Shown here: positions 51,083-58,466 of the stretch, piece by piece | How positions within the stretch are numbered: the first letter of the stretch is position 1 | Layout: each line of letters starts with the position of its first letter | Assembly (NCBI RefSeq): GCF_022748595.1 | Contig: NZ_JALDSX010000006.1 | Location: forward strand, 61,867 to 125,866 | DNA from: Brevibacterium sp. ZH18 | GTDB taxonomy: Bacteria > Actinomycetota > Actinomycetes > Actinomycetales > Brevibacteriaceae | Direction: 5' to 3' | Length of the DNA stretch: 64,000 bases | Made by a program: the position numbers and the translations under genes | Notes under the pieces: model-generated | The model's database searches: none | What the model saw: only the letters and a program-made list of their open reading frames with translations | Told to the model about the DNA's origin: nothing

Positions 51083-52107
51083 TGATCGCATTGACCGGGC
51101 CCGATTCTCCAGCGTCTGATCCGGCTTCCCTCGGGGAGCCGGATCAGACGCCGCGTGCCCAGAGCTCCGAGACACCCTTCCCCAAGCGCAGAGATCTGCG
51201 GAACTCGGGGAAGAGCTATTCGCCCGATGAGGCGGCAGCCGCCGCTGAGGCTGAAGGAACCGAGGACACCATCCCCGAGGTGGCGCCTAAGGACTACGGC
51301 AAGGCGGGTAGGAACTTGCCTGCCGCCATCGGCATCGGACTGCTCATCGGCGGAATCGTCTTGGCGTCCCTCATCTTCCTGCCTGTCTCATTCGTTGTTC
51401 TCGTGCTCGTCGCCATCGTCGCCGCGATGTGGGAGCTAGCCAACGCGCTGTCGCGCTCGGGCTCGCTCGTGTCCCGGGTCCCGACCATGGTGTCGGCTGC
51501 GTGCATGGTGATGGCTACCTACTTCGGTGGCCGTGAGGCCCTGTGGGTGACCTTCGCGGCCAGTGCCGGAGCAGTCATGCTCTTCACGATGATCGAGCGC
51601 CGTAAGAATGCAGTCAAAGACGTTTCACTCTCCTTGTTCGCCCTCACCTATGTGGGGCTGATGGCCTGCTTCGTGGTCTACATGATCACGCAGCCCGACG
51701 GCAATCTCTACGTGATCGTGTTCCTTGCCTCGGTCGTCGCATCGGACACCGGGGGATACGTATTCGGCGTCCTGTGGGGCAAGCATCCGATCGCGCCGCG
51801 GATCTCACCGAAGAAGTCCTGGGAAGGCTACGCGGGTTCGGTCGTCTTCGCGGCCACGGTGGCCACCATCCTCGCGGTCACCCTCGTCGGCGCCCCGTTC
51901 TGGACCGGGCTGGTCATCGGTGTCGTGATTCCCGCCTTCGCCACCCTCGGCGACTTCAGCGAATCGATGATCAAACGCGATCTCGAGCTCAAGGACATGG
52001 GAACACTGCTTCCAGGCCACGGCGGAGTCATGGATCGTCTCGATTCGATCCTGCCGACCGCGCCGGTCGCTCTCGTGATGTTCTCGATCCTGCCCGGCTA
52101 CCTCTAA
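51082..52107 (+). CDS. cdsA: Phosphatidate cytidylyltransferase
   Basis: 341 residues. CdsA makes CDP-diacylglycerol from phosphatidate and CTP. About 80 residues of charged, low-complexity sequence (PSLGEPDQTPRAQSSETPF region) precede eight or so membrane helices. The family signature is SPKKSWEGYAGSVVFAATVA, then MIKRDLELKDMGTLLPGHGG and VMDRLDSILPTAPV at the C-terminus. It begins at the frr stop. The stop is followed by a four-unit repeat. Confidence 0.94.
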   Translation: MIALTGPDSPASDPASLGEPDQTPRAQSSETPFPKRRDLRNSGKSYSPDEAAAAAEAEGTEDTIPEVAPKDYGKAGRNLPAAIGIGLLIGGIVLASLIFLPVSFVVLVLVAIVAAMWELANALSRSGSLVSRVPTMVSAACMVMATYFGGREALWVTFAASAGAVMLFTMIERRKNAVKDVSLSLFALTYVGLMACFVVYMITQPDGNLYVIVFLASVVASDTGGYVFGVLWGKHPIAPRISPKKSWEGYAGSVVFAATVATILAVTLVGAPFWTGLVIGVVIPAFATLGDFSESMIKRDLELKDMGTLLPGHGGVMDRLDSILPTAPVALVMFSILPGYL

Positions 52108-52116
52108 GCCGCAGCG

Positions 52117-52185
52117 GCTCCCGGATCCCGGCCATCTCCGGATCCCAGCAGTTCCCGGACCCCAGTCACTCCCGGATCCCGGTCA
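52117..52185. repeat. 16-18-bp tandem repeat just after the cdsA stop
   Basis: Four degenerate units of GCTCCCGGATCCCGGCCA start 10 bp after the cdsA stop. Each contains the core CCGGATCCCGG or a close variant, which is partly self-complementary. Confidence 0.85.
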
Positions 52186-52276
52186 CCGCGGGAGCTGACT
52201 CACCCGCGAGAGTCGGATCCACCGACGTGGCGGCACGCACACCCCATTGATTCGACCGCCGTGAGACAATGGTGAC

Positions 52277-53584
52277 GTGAGTTCTCAAGCAGGCAGCAGG
52301 CAGACCAGACCCGTCGTCGAACATCCCGACGGCACGACATCGAAGACCCCGATGCGCGACGGTCGTCCCCTGCTCAACTTCAAATCGCCGCGAGCCAGCC
52401 AGCCGCAGCAGCATCTGGCGGACATGACCATGGACGAGCGCATCGCCGCCGTCAAGGAGATGGGCCTGCCCGCGTTCCGCGCCAAGCAGCTCTCCACTCA
52501 CTACTTCACTCATTATCAGACCGACGTCGAGGCGATGACGGATCTGCCGAAGGAGCTGCGCTCAGATCTGCAGGAGCGGTTCTTCCCGCATCTGCTCACC
52601 GAGGTGCGTCGACTGCGGACGAAGAACGGCGACACGATCAAGTTCCTGTGGCGACTCTACGACGGAGCCCTCGTCGAATCAGTCCTGATGCGCTACCGAA
52701 ACCGTGTCACCCTCTGCGTCTCCAGCCAGTGCGGCTGCGGCATGAACTGTCCATTCTGCGCCACCGGGCAGCAGGGGCTGACCCGTAACATGTCCGCCGC
52801 AGAGATCGTCGAACAGGTCATCCGCGCGAACCAGGTCATCGCAGCCGGCGAGCTCGCTCCCGCGCCCAACGGAGACATGCCTGACGACGGGGAGACCGCG
52901 CTCGGCGCCGAAAGCGACGAAGAACAGGGCGTCACGCCCGAGGACACGGTCGATGAGACCGAGGCGTCCACCTCGGCGACGGGACCCGAACGAGTCTCGA
53001 ACATTGTCTTCATGGGCATGGGGGAACCCCTGGCCAACTACAAGCGCGTGATGAACGCGGTGCGCCGGTTCGTCGAACCCGCGCCGCAGGGACTGGGCAT
53101 GTCGGCCCGTCGGATCACCATCTCCACGGTCGGACTGGTCCCGGGCATCAACAAACTCGCGGCCGAGGACATCCCTGTCACGTTCGCACTCAGTCTCCAC
53201 GCACCCGATGACGAACTGCGCGACGAGATGATCCCGGTGAACACCCGATGGAAGGCCGACGAAGCCATCGACGCCGCTTACAACTACTACAAAGTCACCG
53301 GACGCCGCGTGAGCATCGAATACGCGCTGATCAAGGACATGAACGATCATCCTTGGCGTGCGGAGCTGCTGGCGAAGAAACTCAACGCTCGCGGTCGTGG
53401 TTGGGTCCACGTCAATCCGATCCCGCTCAACCCGACTCCCGGGTCGGTCTGGACCGCCTCGGATCCTGCCGTGGCGAACGAATTCGTGCGTCGCCTCGTC
53501 GACCAAGGCATCCCGACGACCATCCGCGATACCCGCGGTTCGGACATCGACGGGGCCTGCGGCCAACTCGCCGCCGCGGACTGA
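52277..53584 (+). CDS. rlmN: Dual-specificity 23S rRNA/tRNA (adenine-C2) methyltransferase
   Basis: 435 residues. RlmN is a radical-SAM enzyme that methylates A2503 of 23S rRNA and A37 of some tRNAs. The cluster cysteines are C154, C158 and C161 in CGMNCPFCATG. A catalytic C-terminal Cys is in DIDGACGQLAAAD. It is longer than the ~370-residue norm: an acidic low-complexity insert of about 45 residues (from GDMPDDGETALGAESDEEQG to ASTSATGPER) precedes NIVFMGMGEPLANY. GTG start at 52277. Confidence 0.94.
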   Translation: MSSQAGSRQTRPVVEHPDGTTSKTPMRDGRPLLNFKSPRASQPQQHLADMTMDERIAAVKEMGLPAFRAKQLSTHYFTHYQTDVEAMTDLPKELRSDLQERFFPHLLTEVRRLRTKNGDTIKFLWRLYDGALVESVLMRYRNRVTLCVSSQCGCGMNCPFCATGQQGLTRNMSAAEIVEQVIRANQVIAAGELAPAPNGDMPDDGETALGAESDEEQGVTPEDTVDETEASTSATGPERVSNIVFMGMGEPLANYKRVMNAVRRFVEPAPQGLGMSARRITISTVGLVPGINKLAAEDIPVTFALSLHAPDDELRDEMIPVNTRWKADEAIDAAYNYYKVTGRRVSIEYALIKDMNDHPWRAELLAKKLNARGRGWVHVNPIPLNPTPGSVWTASDPAVANEFVRRLVDQGIPTTIRDTRGSDIDGACGQLAAAD

Positions 53585-53667
53585 CACGTCGCGAGCACAC
53601 AATTTCTGCTCCCGCCATTTATCATGGTGGAAACGACACTTACCCACGATTCGCTTCTGGAGGCAAC

Positions 53668-54228
53668 ATGGCGGACACGACTTTCCCTCGAATGTCCGGA
53701 TGGAAGAACGGGTACGACCCGAAACAGGTCGACAGTTTCTTCAAACGTGCGCGTGAATCCTTCGAGCGTCCGACGCCGCAGCCCGGTGACCTGGACTCCC
53801 GTGCAGTGAGGACCGTCGGCTTCGACCTGGTGCGCAAGGGATACCACGTCGCTGTCGTCGATGCGGCACTCGACCGTTTGGAAGATGCCTTCGCGAAACA
53901 GGCTCGCGACCGGCTCATCGCGCAGTCCGGCCAGGATGCCTGGGTGTCCGAACTGACCCGTGTGGCCTCGTCCCTGCGGGGACGCCTTGTCCGCGAACCA
54001 GGCGAGCACTTCGACAATCCGGCTCCCGGAGTCATCGGCTACGACATCGATCAGGTCGATGACATGTGTGAGAAGGTCAACGCCTACTTCACCCAGGGTG
54101 TGGCCATGAGCGTCGACCAGGTTCGCCGAGTCCTGTTCAAGACCGCCAAAGGCAACAAGGCCTACGACGAGGATCAGGTCGACGCCTTCATCGACCGCGT
54201 CGTCGAAGTGATGGCTTCAGTTGACTGA
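53668..54228 (+). CDS. DivIVA-domain repeat protein
   Basis: 186 residues from the ATG at 53668; TGGAGG precedes it. Four copies of the short DivIVA-type motif occur: GYDPKQVDSFFKRA, GFDLVRKGYHVAVVDAALDR, GYDIDQVDDMCEKV and the KAYDEDQVDAFIDRVVEVM end. Such repeat proteins (DivI1A-repeat family) lack the long coiled coil of Wag31/DivIVA and are poorly understood; polar or septal localisation is plausible. The next gene starts within its stop. The longer frame upstream overlaps rlmN and was rejected. Confidence 0.87.
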   Translation: MADTTFPRMSGWKNGYDPKQVDSFFKRARESFERPTPQPGDLDSRAVRTVGFDLVRKGYHVAVVDAALDRLEDAFAKQARDRLIAQSGQDAWVSELTRVASSLRGRLVREPGEHFDNPAPGVIGYDIDQVDDMCEKVNAYFTQGVAMSVDQVRRVLFKTAKGNKAYDEDQVDAFIDRVVEVMASVD

Positions 54229-54904
54229 TTTCCACTACTTCGAGCAGCCCAGCGACACGTCTTCGGGCACACTCAATCCGGTGTACGAACTGCTCGACTT
54301 CCCGATCGTTATGGGCCAGGCCGACGACATCGTTCTGACCGGCCCTGCCCCAGAGGCCCCCTTGGTCGACGGGCGCAAAGTCACCGACCCGCGGCTGGTC
54401 AAGGCGCTGTCGAAGCCGATCACACTCGACCGCGCCGAGGTGCTCGACCGGAGCGCGAAACTCGGTGGGATCCTTCGAGCTATGGGGCTCGTCGACCGCG
54501 ACGGAGAGACGATCGCCATCGCCATCGCCGAGGATGTGCCGCCGATCGCGCGAACGCTGAGCATCCTCGCCGCTATCCGAATCGGCGTGAACGTCGACCT
54601 CAGATCCGCCGGCGCTGAGCAGAGCCAGAAACAGGTCACCGCTGTCATCCACACGATCGATGCCGCACCGATCGATTCAGGCCGAGCATCGGTCAAAGTC
54701 ATTCGCTCCCGGTTCGAAGGCATCGGCATCACTGTCGCAGGCAAGACCGCGAACCTCGATCAGGCGATGCGGGACTCACGTGTCGAATCCGCCGAGGTGG
54801 CAGCTCTGTCCCCGGGACACCCTCTGATCCTCACCGAGGACGGCCATCTGGATGCCCGAGCCAGCCTTGCCTGGCTGTCCCGGGAGGCTCTTCCTGAGGC
54901 CTGA
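54221..54904 (+). CDS. AMP-binding-enzyme-like fragment of unknown function
   Basis: 227 residues from a TTG at 54221 that overlaps the previous stop by 8 bp. Residues ~65-125 (ITLDRAEVLDRSAKLGGILR, ETIAIAIAEDVPPIARTLSI) follow the start of an acyl-CoA-synthetase-type AMP-binding domain, whose helix-plus-sheet pattern they match. The nucleotide-binding STGTTG-type motif, the rest of the core and the C-terminal lid domain are absent. It may be a remnant, or a stand-alone family that lost catalysis. No relation to its neighbours is obvious. The start codon and function are both uncertain. Confidence 0.65.
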   Translation: MTDFHYFEQPSDTSSGTLNPVYELLDFPIVMGQADDIVLTGPAPEAPLVDGRKVTDPRLVKALSKPITLDRAEVLDRSAKLGGILRAMGLVDRDGETIAIAIAEDVPPIARTLSILAAIRIGVNVDLRSAGAEQSQKQVTAVIHTIDAAPIDSGRASVKVIRSRFEGIGITVAGKTANLDQAMRDSRVESAEVAALSPGHPLILTEDGHLDARASLAWLSREALPEA

Positions 54905-54959
54905 CGACGCCTCTGCCCGTGGCCCGAGAGATCCAGACGGATCTTCGGCAGGACCATCG

Positions 54960-55769
54960 TTGATTTCGACCCTTATCGATCGCCTGCGCGGGGCGGGTTG
55001 CGTCTTCGCTGAAGACGAGGCGCGCATTCTGCTCGACGCGGCACATGAGCAAGCGGCACATGCTTCTCGCCCATCTCCGTCCAGTGATGTGACCGACCTT
55101 CTGGACGCGCTCGTTGCCCGCCGGATCGGTGGCGAGCCCTTAGAACAGGTCGTGGGGTGGGTGCAGTTCTGTGATCTGCGGCTGCACGTCGCTCCCGGAG
55201 TCTTCATTCCCCGCCAGAGAACAGTGCTGCTGGCCGAACGGTCGATTCGCGCAATGGAGGAGGCAGGGCCTTCGGCCCGGTTTCTCGAGGCCTTCTGCGG
55301 GGTCGGGCCAGTCGCCACAGCGGTGGCCAGGTCGGTCCCGGGAGCGGAGATCCACCTCGGCGATCATGACGAGACGGCGCTTGCGTGTGCCAGGAAGAAC
55401 GTCGGACCGAGGGCCCACAGCCACCAGCTCGCATGCCTGACGGGGCTGCCGCAAGCGCTGCTGCCGGGCGGCTTCGGCGTCATCTCCGCCGTCCCGCCCT
55501 ACGTTCCCGACGCCGCTGCGGAGTTCCTGCCCAGGGAGGCGATCGACCACGAGGCGCCGACCGCGCTATTCGGGGGAGTCGACGGCTTGGACATGGTTCG
55601 TGGCCTCATTCGGGACTCGCGTGAGTGGCTGGCGCCGGGCGGGACGGTGCTCATCGAGCTCGGCCGCGAGCAGCGACACGCAGCCGCTGAATGCGCGCGG
55701 ACCTGGGGATACAACGCCAGCAGCACTCTCGGCGATGACGAGCAGACGACGGTGCTCGAGCTGCGGTGA
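54960..55769 (+). CDS. PrmC-related methyltransferase with altered active site
   Basis: 269 residues from a TTG at 54960 (GGCAGGA lies 6-7 bp upstream). It belongs to the PrmC/HemK-related family of actinobacteria that is separate from true PrmC: GEPLEQVVGWVQFCDLRLHV and APGVFIPRQRTVLLAE at the N-terminus, and DHEAPTALFGGVDGLDMVRG near the end. SAM motif I is unusual (LEAFCGVGPVATAVA) and the catalytic Asn-Pro-Pro-Tyr is replaced by AVPPYVP (Val for Asn). Relatives usually have NAPYVP. Methyl transfer may be lost or the substrate changed. Confidence 0.8.
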   Translation: MISTLIDRLRGAGCVFAEDEARILLDAAHEQAAHASRPSPSSDVTDLLDALVARRIGGEPLEQVVGWVQFCDLRLHVAPGVFIPRQRTVLLAERSIRAMEEAGPSARFLEAFCGVGPVATAVARSVPGAEIHLGDHDETALACARKNVGPRAHSHQLACLTGLPQALLPGGFGVISAVPPYVPDAAAEFLPREAIDHEAPTALFGGVDGLDMVRGLIRDSREWLAPGGTVLIELGREQRHAAAECARTWGYNASSTLGDDEQTTVLELR

Positions 55770-55849
55770 TCGGGGCCCGCGGGCCGGGGCCCACGACCCC
55801 GCGGGCCTGGGGTCTCGCGACCCCGCGACCTCGCGACAGTGAGCGACGA

Positions 55850-55876
55850 GGTCGGCGCTGGTTCCCAGCGCCGACG
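55850..55876. terminator. Hairpin between convergent methyltransferase and acyl-CoA dehydrogenase genes
   Basis: GTCGGCGCTGG (55851-55861) pairs with CCAGCGCCGAC (55865-55875) around a 3-base loop, giving an 11-bp stem close to the end of the minus-strand gene. The 75 bp before it are also rich in short GC palindromes (repeated GCGGGCC and CCGCGAC). Confidence 0.7.
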
Positions 55877-55883
55877 CTCGATA

Positions 55884-57083
55884 TCAGTTCGCGAAGGCGT
55901 TGATCCCGGTCATGGTCCGGCCCAGGGTGAGCTGGTGGACCTCATGGGTGCCCTCGTAGGTGAGTACCGTTTCGAGGTTGACCGCGTGGCGCAGCGGTGG
56001 GTACTCGCTGGTGATGCCCGATCCGCCGAAGAGCGCGCGCAGGTCGCGGCACACGTTCATTGCGGTGTCGACGTTGACCATCTTGCCCAGGCTGATCTGC
56101 TCGGGACGCACACCCTTCTCAGAGTCCTTGATCTTGCCCAGGTGGGCCGCCAGCAGCGTGATCTGCGAGTACTGGCCGAAGGCCTTCGCAAGCTTCTGCT
56201 GAGTGATCTGGAACGAGGACAGCGGGCGATCGAACTGGATGCGGGTGCCGGTGTACTCCAGCGCCGACTGCAGGGCGTCGCGAGCAGCGCCGGTGACGCC
56301 GAAGACGATGCCGTAGCGTGCTTCGGACAGGCAGGACAGCGGTCCCTTGAGTCCCTTGGCCTTGGGCAGCATCGCGTCTTCGGGCAGGCGGACGTTGTCG
56401 AGGACGATCTCGCCGGTGATCGAGGCCCGCAGGGAGATCTTGCGGTGGATCTCGGGAGTCTGAACACCTTCGGTGCTGCTGGGCACGACGAAGCCGCGGA
56501 CGACCGGCTTGCCTTTGTCATCGACCTCTTCGGTCTTGGCCCAGACGACCATGACATCGGAGACGGGCGAGTTCGTGATCCACATCTTCGCGCCGTTGAG
56601 GATCCAATCGGATCCGTCCTTCTTCGCGGTCGTCTTCATACCCGACGGGTCCGAGCCGACATCGGGTTCGGTCAGGCCGAAGCAGCCGATGGCCTTGCCT
56701 GCTGCCATCTTCGGCAGCCATTCTTCCTTCTGCTCTTCTGAGCCGAAGTGGTGGATCGCGAACATTGCCAGCGAACCCTGCACGGACACGAGGGAACGCA
56801 GACCGGAGTCCACGGCTTCGAGCTCACGGCAGGCAAGGCCGTACTGGGTAGCGGTGGATCCGCCGCAACCGTATCCCTCGAGATGCATGCCGAGGAGTCC
56901 GAGTTCGCCCAGCCCCTCCGCGAGCTCCCGCGCCGGGATCGTAGCGTCGAGGAAGTAGTCCCCGATCTGCTCGCGAACGTTCTCGTCCAGCCACTTCTTC
57001 ACGATCGATGCGAATTCGAGGTCATCGGCCTCGAAGACCGAATCCAGTCCCAAAATGTCGTCAGGGGTCAGCGTTGCACTCAT
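55884..57083 (-). CDS. gcdH: Acyl-CoA dehydrogenase, glutaryl-CoA dehydrogenase-like
   Basis: 399 residues; AGAGAGG precedes the ATG at 57083. The flavoenzyme pattern is clear: FGLTEPDVGSDPSGMKTTA near residue 140, MWITNSPVSDVMVVWAKT, ARYGIVFGVTGAARDALQSA near 255 and YEGTHEVHQLTLGRTMTGIN at the end, where the Glu of YEGTHE is the catalytic base. SVQGSLAMFAIHHFGSEEQK is typical of glutaryl-CoA dehydrogenases, which decarboxylate glutaryl-CoA in lysine and aromatic breakdown. No other degradation gene is nearby, so the substrate remains inferred. Confidence 0.87.
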   Translation of the reverse strand: MSATLTPDDILGLDSVFEADDLEFASIVKKWLDENVREQIGDYFLDATIPARELAEGLGELGLLGMHLEGYGCGGSTATQYGLACRELEAVDSGLRSLVSVQGSLAMFAIHHFGSEEQKEEWLPKMAAGKAIGCFGLTEPDVGSDPSGMKTTAKKDGSDWILNGAKMWITNSPVSDVMVVWAKTEEVDDKGKPVVRGFVVPSSTEGVQTPEIHRKISLRASITGEIVLDNVRLPEDAMLPKAKGLKGPLSCLSEARYGIVFGVTGAARDALQSALEYTGTRIQFDRPLSSFQITQQKLAKAFGQYSQITLLAAHLGKIKDSEKGVRPEQISLGKMVNVDTAMNVCRDLRALFGGSGITSEYPPLRHAVNLETVLTYEGTHEVHQLTLGRTMTGINAFAN

Positions 57084-57181
57084 AAAAACCTCTCTCGCCT
57101 TTGAATCATCGGTGTTGCTCGCGTCTCAGATGGTGCCCATGTCGAGTCATTTCCCAGAGAAGTTTGGCATCATCGGTTGGC

Positions 57182-58465
57182 GTGAGCAAACGTAGAATCA
57201 TTGTAGTCGGCTCGACCGGTTCGGTCGGCACCCAGGCCTTGGACGTCCTCGCTGAGAACTCGGCGGACTTCGAGGTCATCGGACTTGCCGCAGGCACTCA
57301 GATCGACCTGCTGATCGAGCAGGCCCTCGACTTCGCGGTTCCCGTCATCGGTCTGACCAGTCCGCCCGAGGGCGGAGAGACGGAGATCCGCCGACGTCTG
57401 ACCCAAACTGCAGGTGAGCGCGGCGTGAGCGATCCCGTCGAGCAGATCCATGTGGGGTCCGACGCCGCCGAGGTGGTCGCCGGTGCCGCTGCCGACATCG
57501 TCCTCAACGCGGTGACCGGTGCCGCCGGTCTCGGTGCGACGCTGGCGGCCCTCGAACGCGGCACCGATGTGGCTCTGGCGAACAAGGAGTCCCTCATCAT
57601 CGGCGGATCGATCGTCCTCGATGCCGCTGAGCGCAACGGCGCCCAGCTCATCCCCGTCGACAGTGAGCACTCGGCCATCGCGCAGGCTCTGCGATCGGGC
57701 ACCCACGGCGAAGTCGCGAAACTCATCATCACGGCCTCGGGCGGACCGTTCCGCGGGATGACCCGTGATGCCCTCCGTCGGGTGACACCCGCCCAGGCGC
57801 TGAAGCATCCCACATGGTCGATGGGGTCGATGATCACCATCAACTCTGCGACCCTGGTCAACAAAGGTCTCGAGGTCATCGAGGCCCATCTGCTCTTCGA
57901 CATCGACTTCGATCACATCGAGGTCGTCGTCCACCCGCAGTCCCAGATCCACTCGATGGTCGAATTCACCGATGCCTCGACGATCGCGCAGATCTCTCCA
58001 CCGGACATGCGGCTTCCCATCGCCTATGCTCTCGGAACCCAGTCCGACGGTCAGACCCGTCGTCTGACCTCGGGCGGAGTGGCCAACAACTGGGGACAGC
58101 CCATGCACTGGTCGTTCGAACCCGTCAACCATGTCGCGTTCCCCGCGCTGGGCCTCGCGGTCGAAGCCGGACGCAGACGCCGCAGCTACCCGGCCGTATT
58201 CAACGCTGCCAACGAAGTCCTCGTCGAGGCCTTCGTTGCGGGCACGATTCCCTTCACCGGCATCGACCAGGGCATCGAACGCGCGCTGAAGGCCCACGAA
58301 CCTGCGGCCGAGCACACGGTCGAAACCGTCCTGGCCGCCGACGCCTGGGCCCGGGAGTTCGCCCGTGCCGACCTGGAACAGCAGACTCAGGGCCAGCAGA
58401 CTCAGGGCCAGCAGACTCAGGGCGAGGGCCGGAGCGCGAAGAACTCGACGGCCGGCGGCTCCTGA
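57182..58465 (+). CDS. dxr: 1-deoxy-D-xylulose 5-phosphate reductoisomerase
   Basis: 427 residues from the GTG at 57182 (KRRIIVVGSTGSVGTQALDV). It makes MEP, the second step of the non-mevalonate isoprenoid pathway. GNANKES-type sequence appears as DVALANKESLIIGG, with VDSEHSAIAQAL and ASGGPFRGMTRD, and metal/substrate motifs up to NAANEVLVEAFVAG. The C-terminus carries about 30 extra residues including (QQTQG)x3 from a 15-bp repeat. Start choice is supported by the Rossmann motif rather than by a ribosome site, which is weak. rseP starts 1 bp after the stop. Confidence 0.95.
   Translation: MSKRRIIVVGSTGSVGTQALDVLAENSADFEVIGLAAGTQIDLLIEQALDFAVPVIGLTSPPEGGETEIRRRLTQTAGERGVSDPVEQIHVGSDAAEVVAGAAADIVLNAVTGAAGLGATLAALERGTDVALANKESLIIGGSIVLDAAERNGAQLIPVDSEHSAIAQALRSGTHGEVAKLIITASGGPFRGMTRDALRRVTPAQALKHPTWSMGSMITINSATLVNKGLEVIEAHLLFDIDFDHIEVVVHPQSQIHSMVEFTDASTIAQISPPDMRLPIAYALGTQSDGQTRRLTSGGVANNWGQPMHWSFEPVNHVAFPALGLAVEAGRRRRSYPAVFNAANEVLVEAFVAGTIPFTGIDQGIERALKAHEPAAEHTVETVLAADAWAREFARADLEQQTQGQQTQGQQTQGEGRSAKNSTAGGS
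58379..58423. repeat. 15-bp in-frame repeat near the dxr 3' end
   Basis: CAGCAGACTCAGGGC is repeated exactly three times, encoding QQTQG units in the C-terminal tail of Dxr, 40 bp before the stop. Confidence 0.95.
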
Positions 58466-58466
58466 G

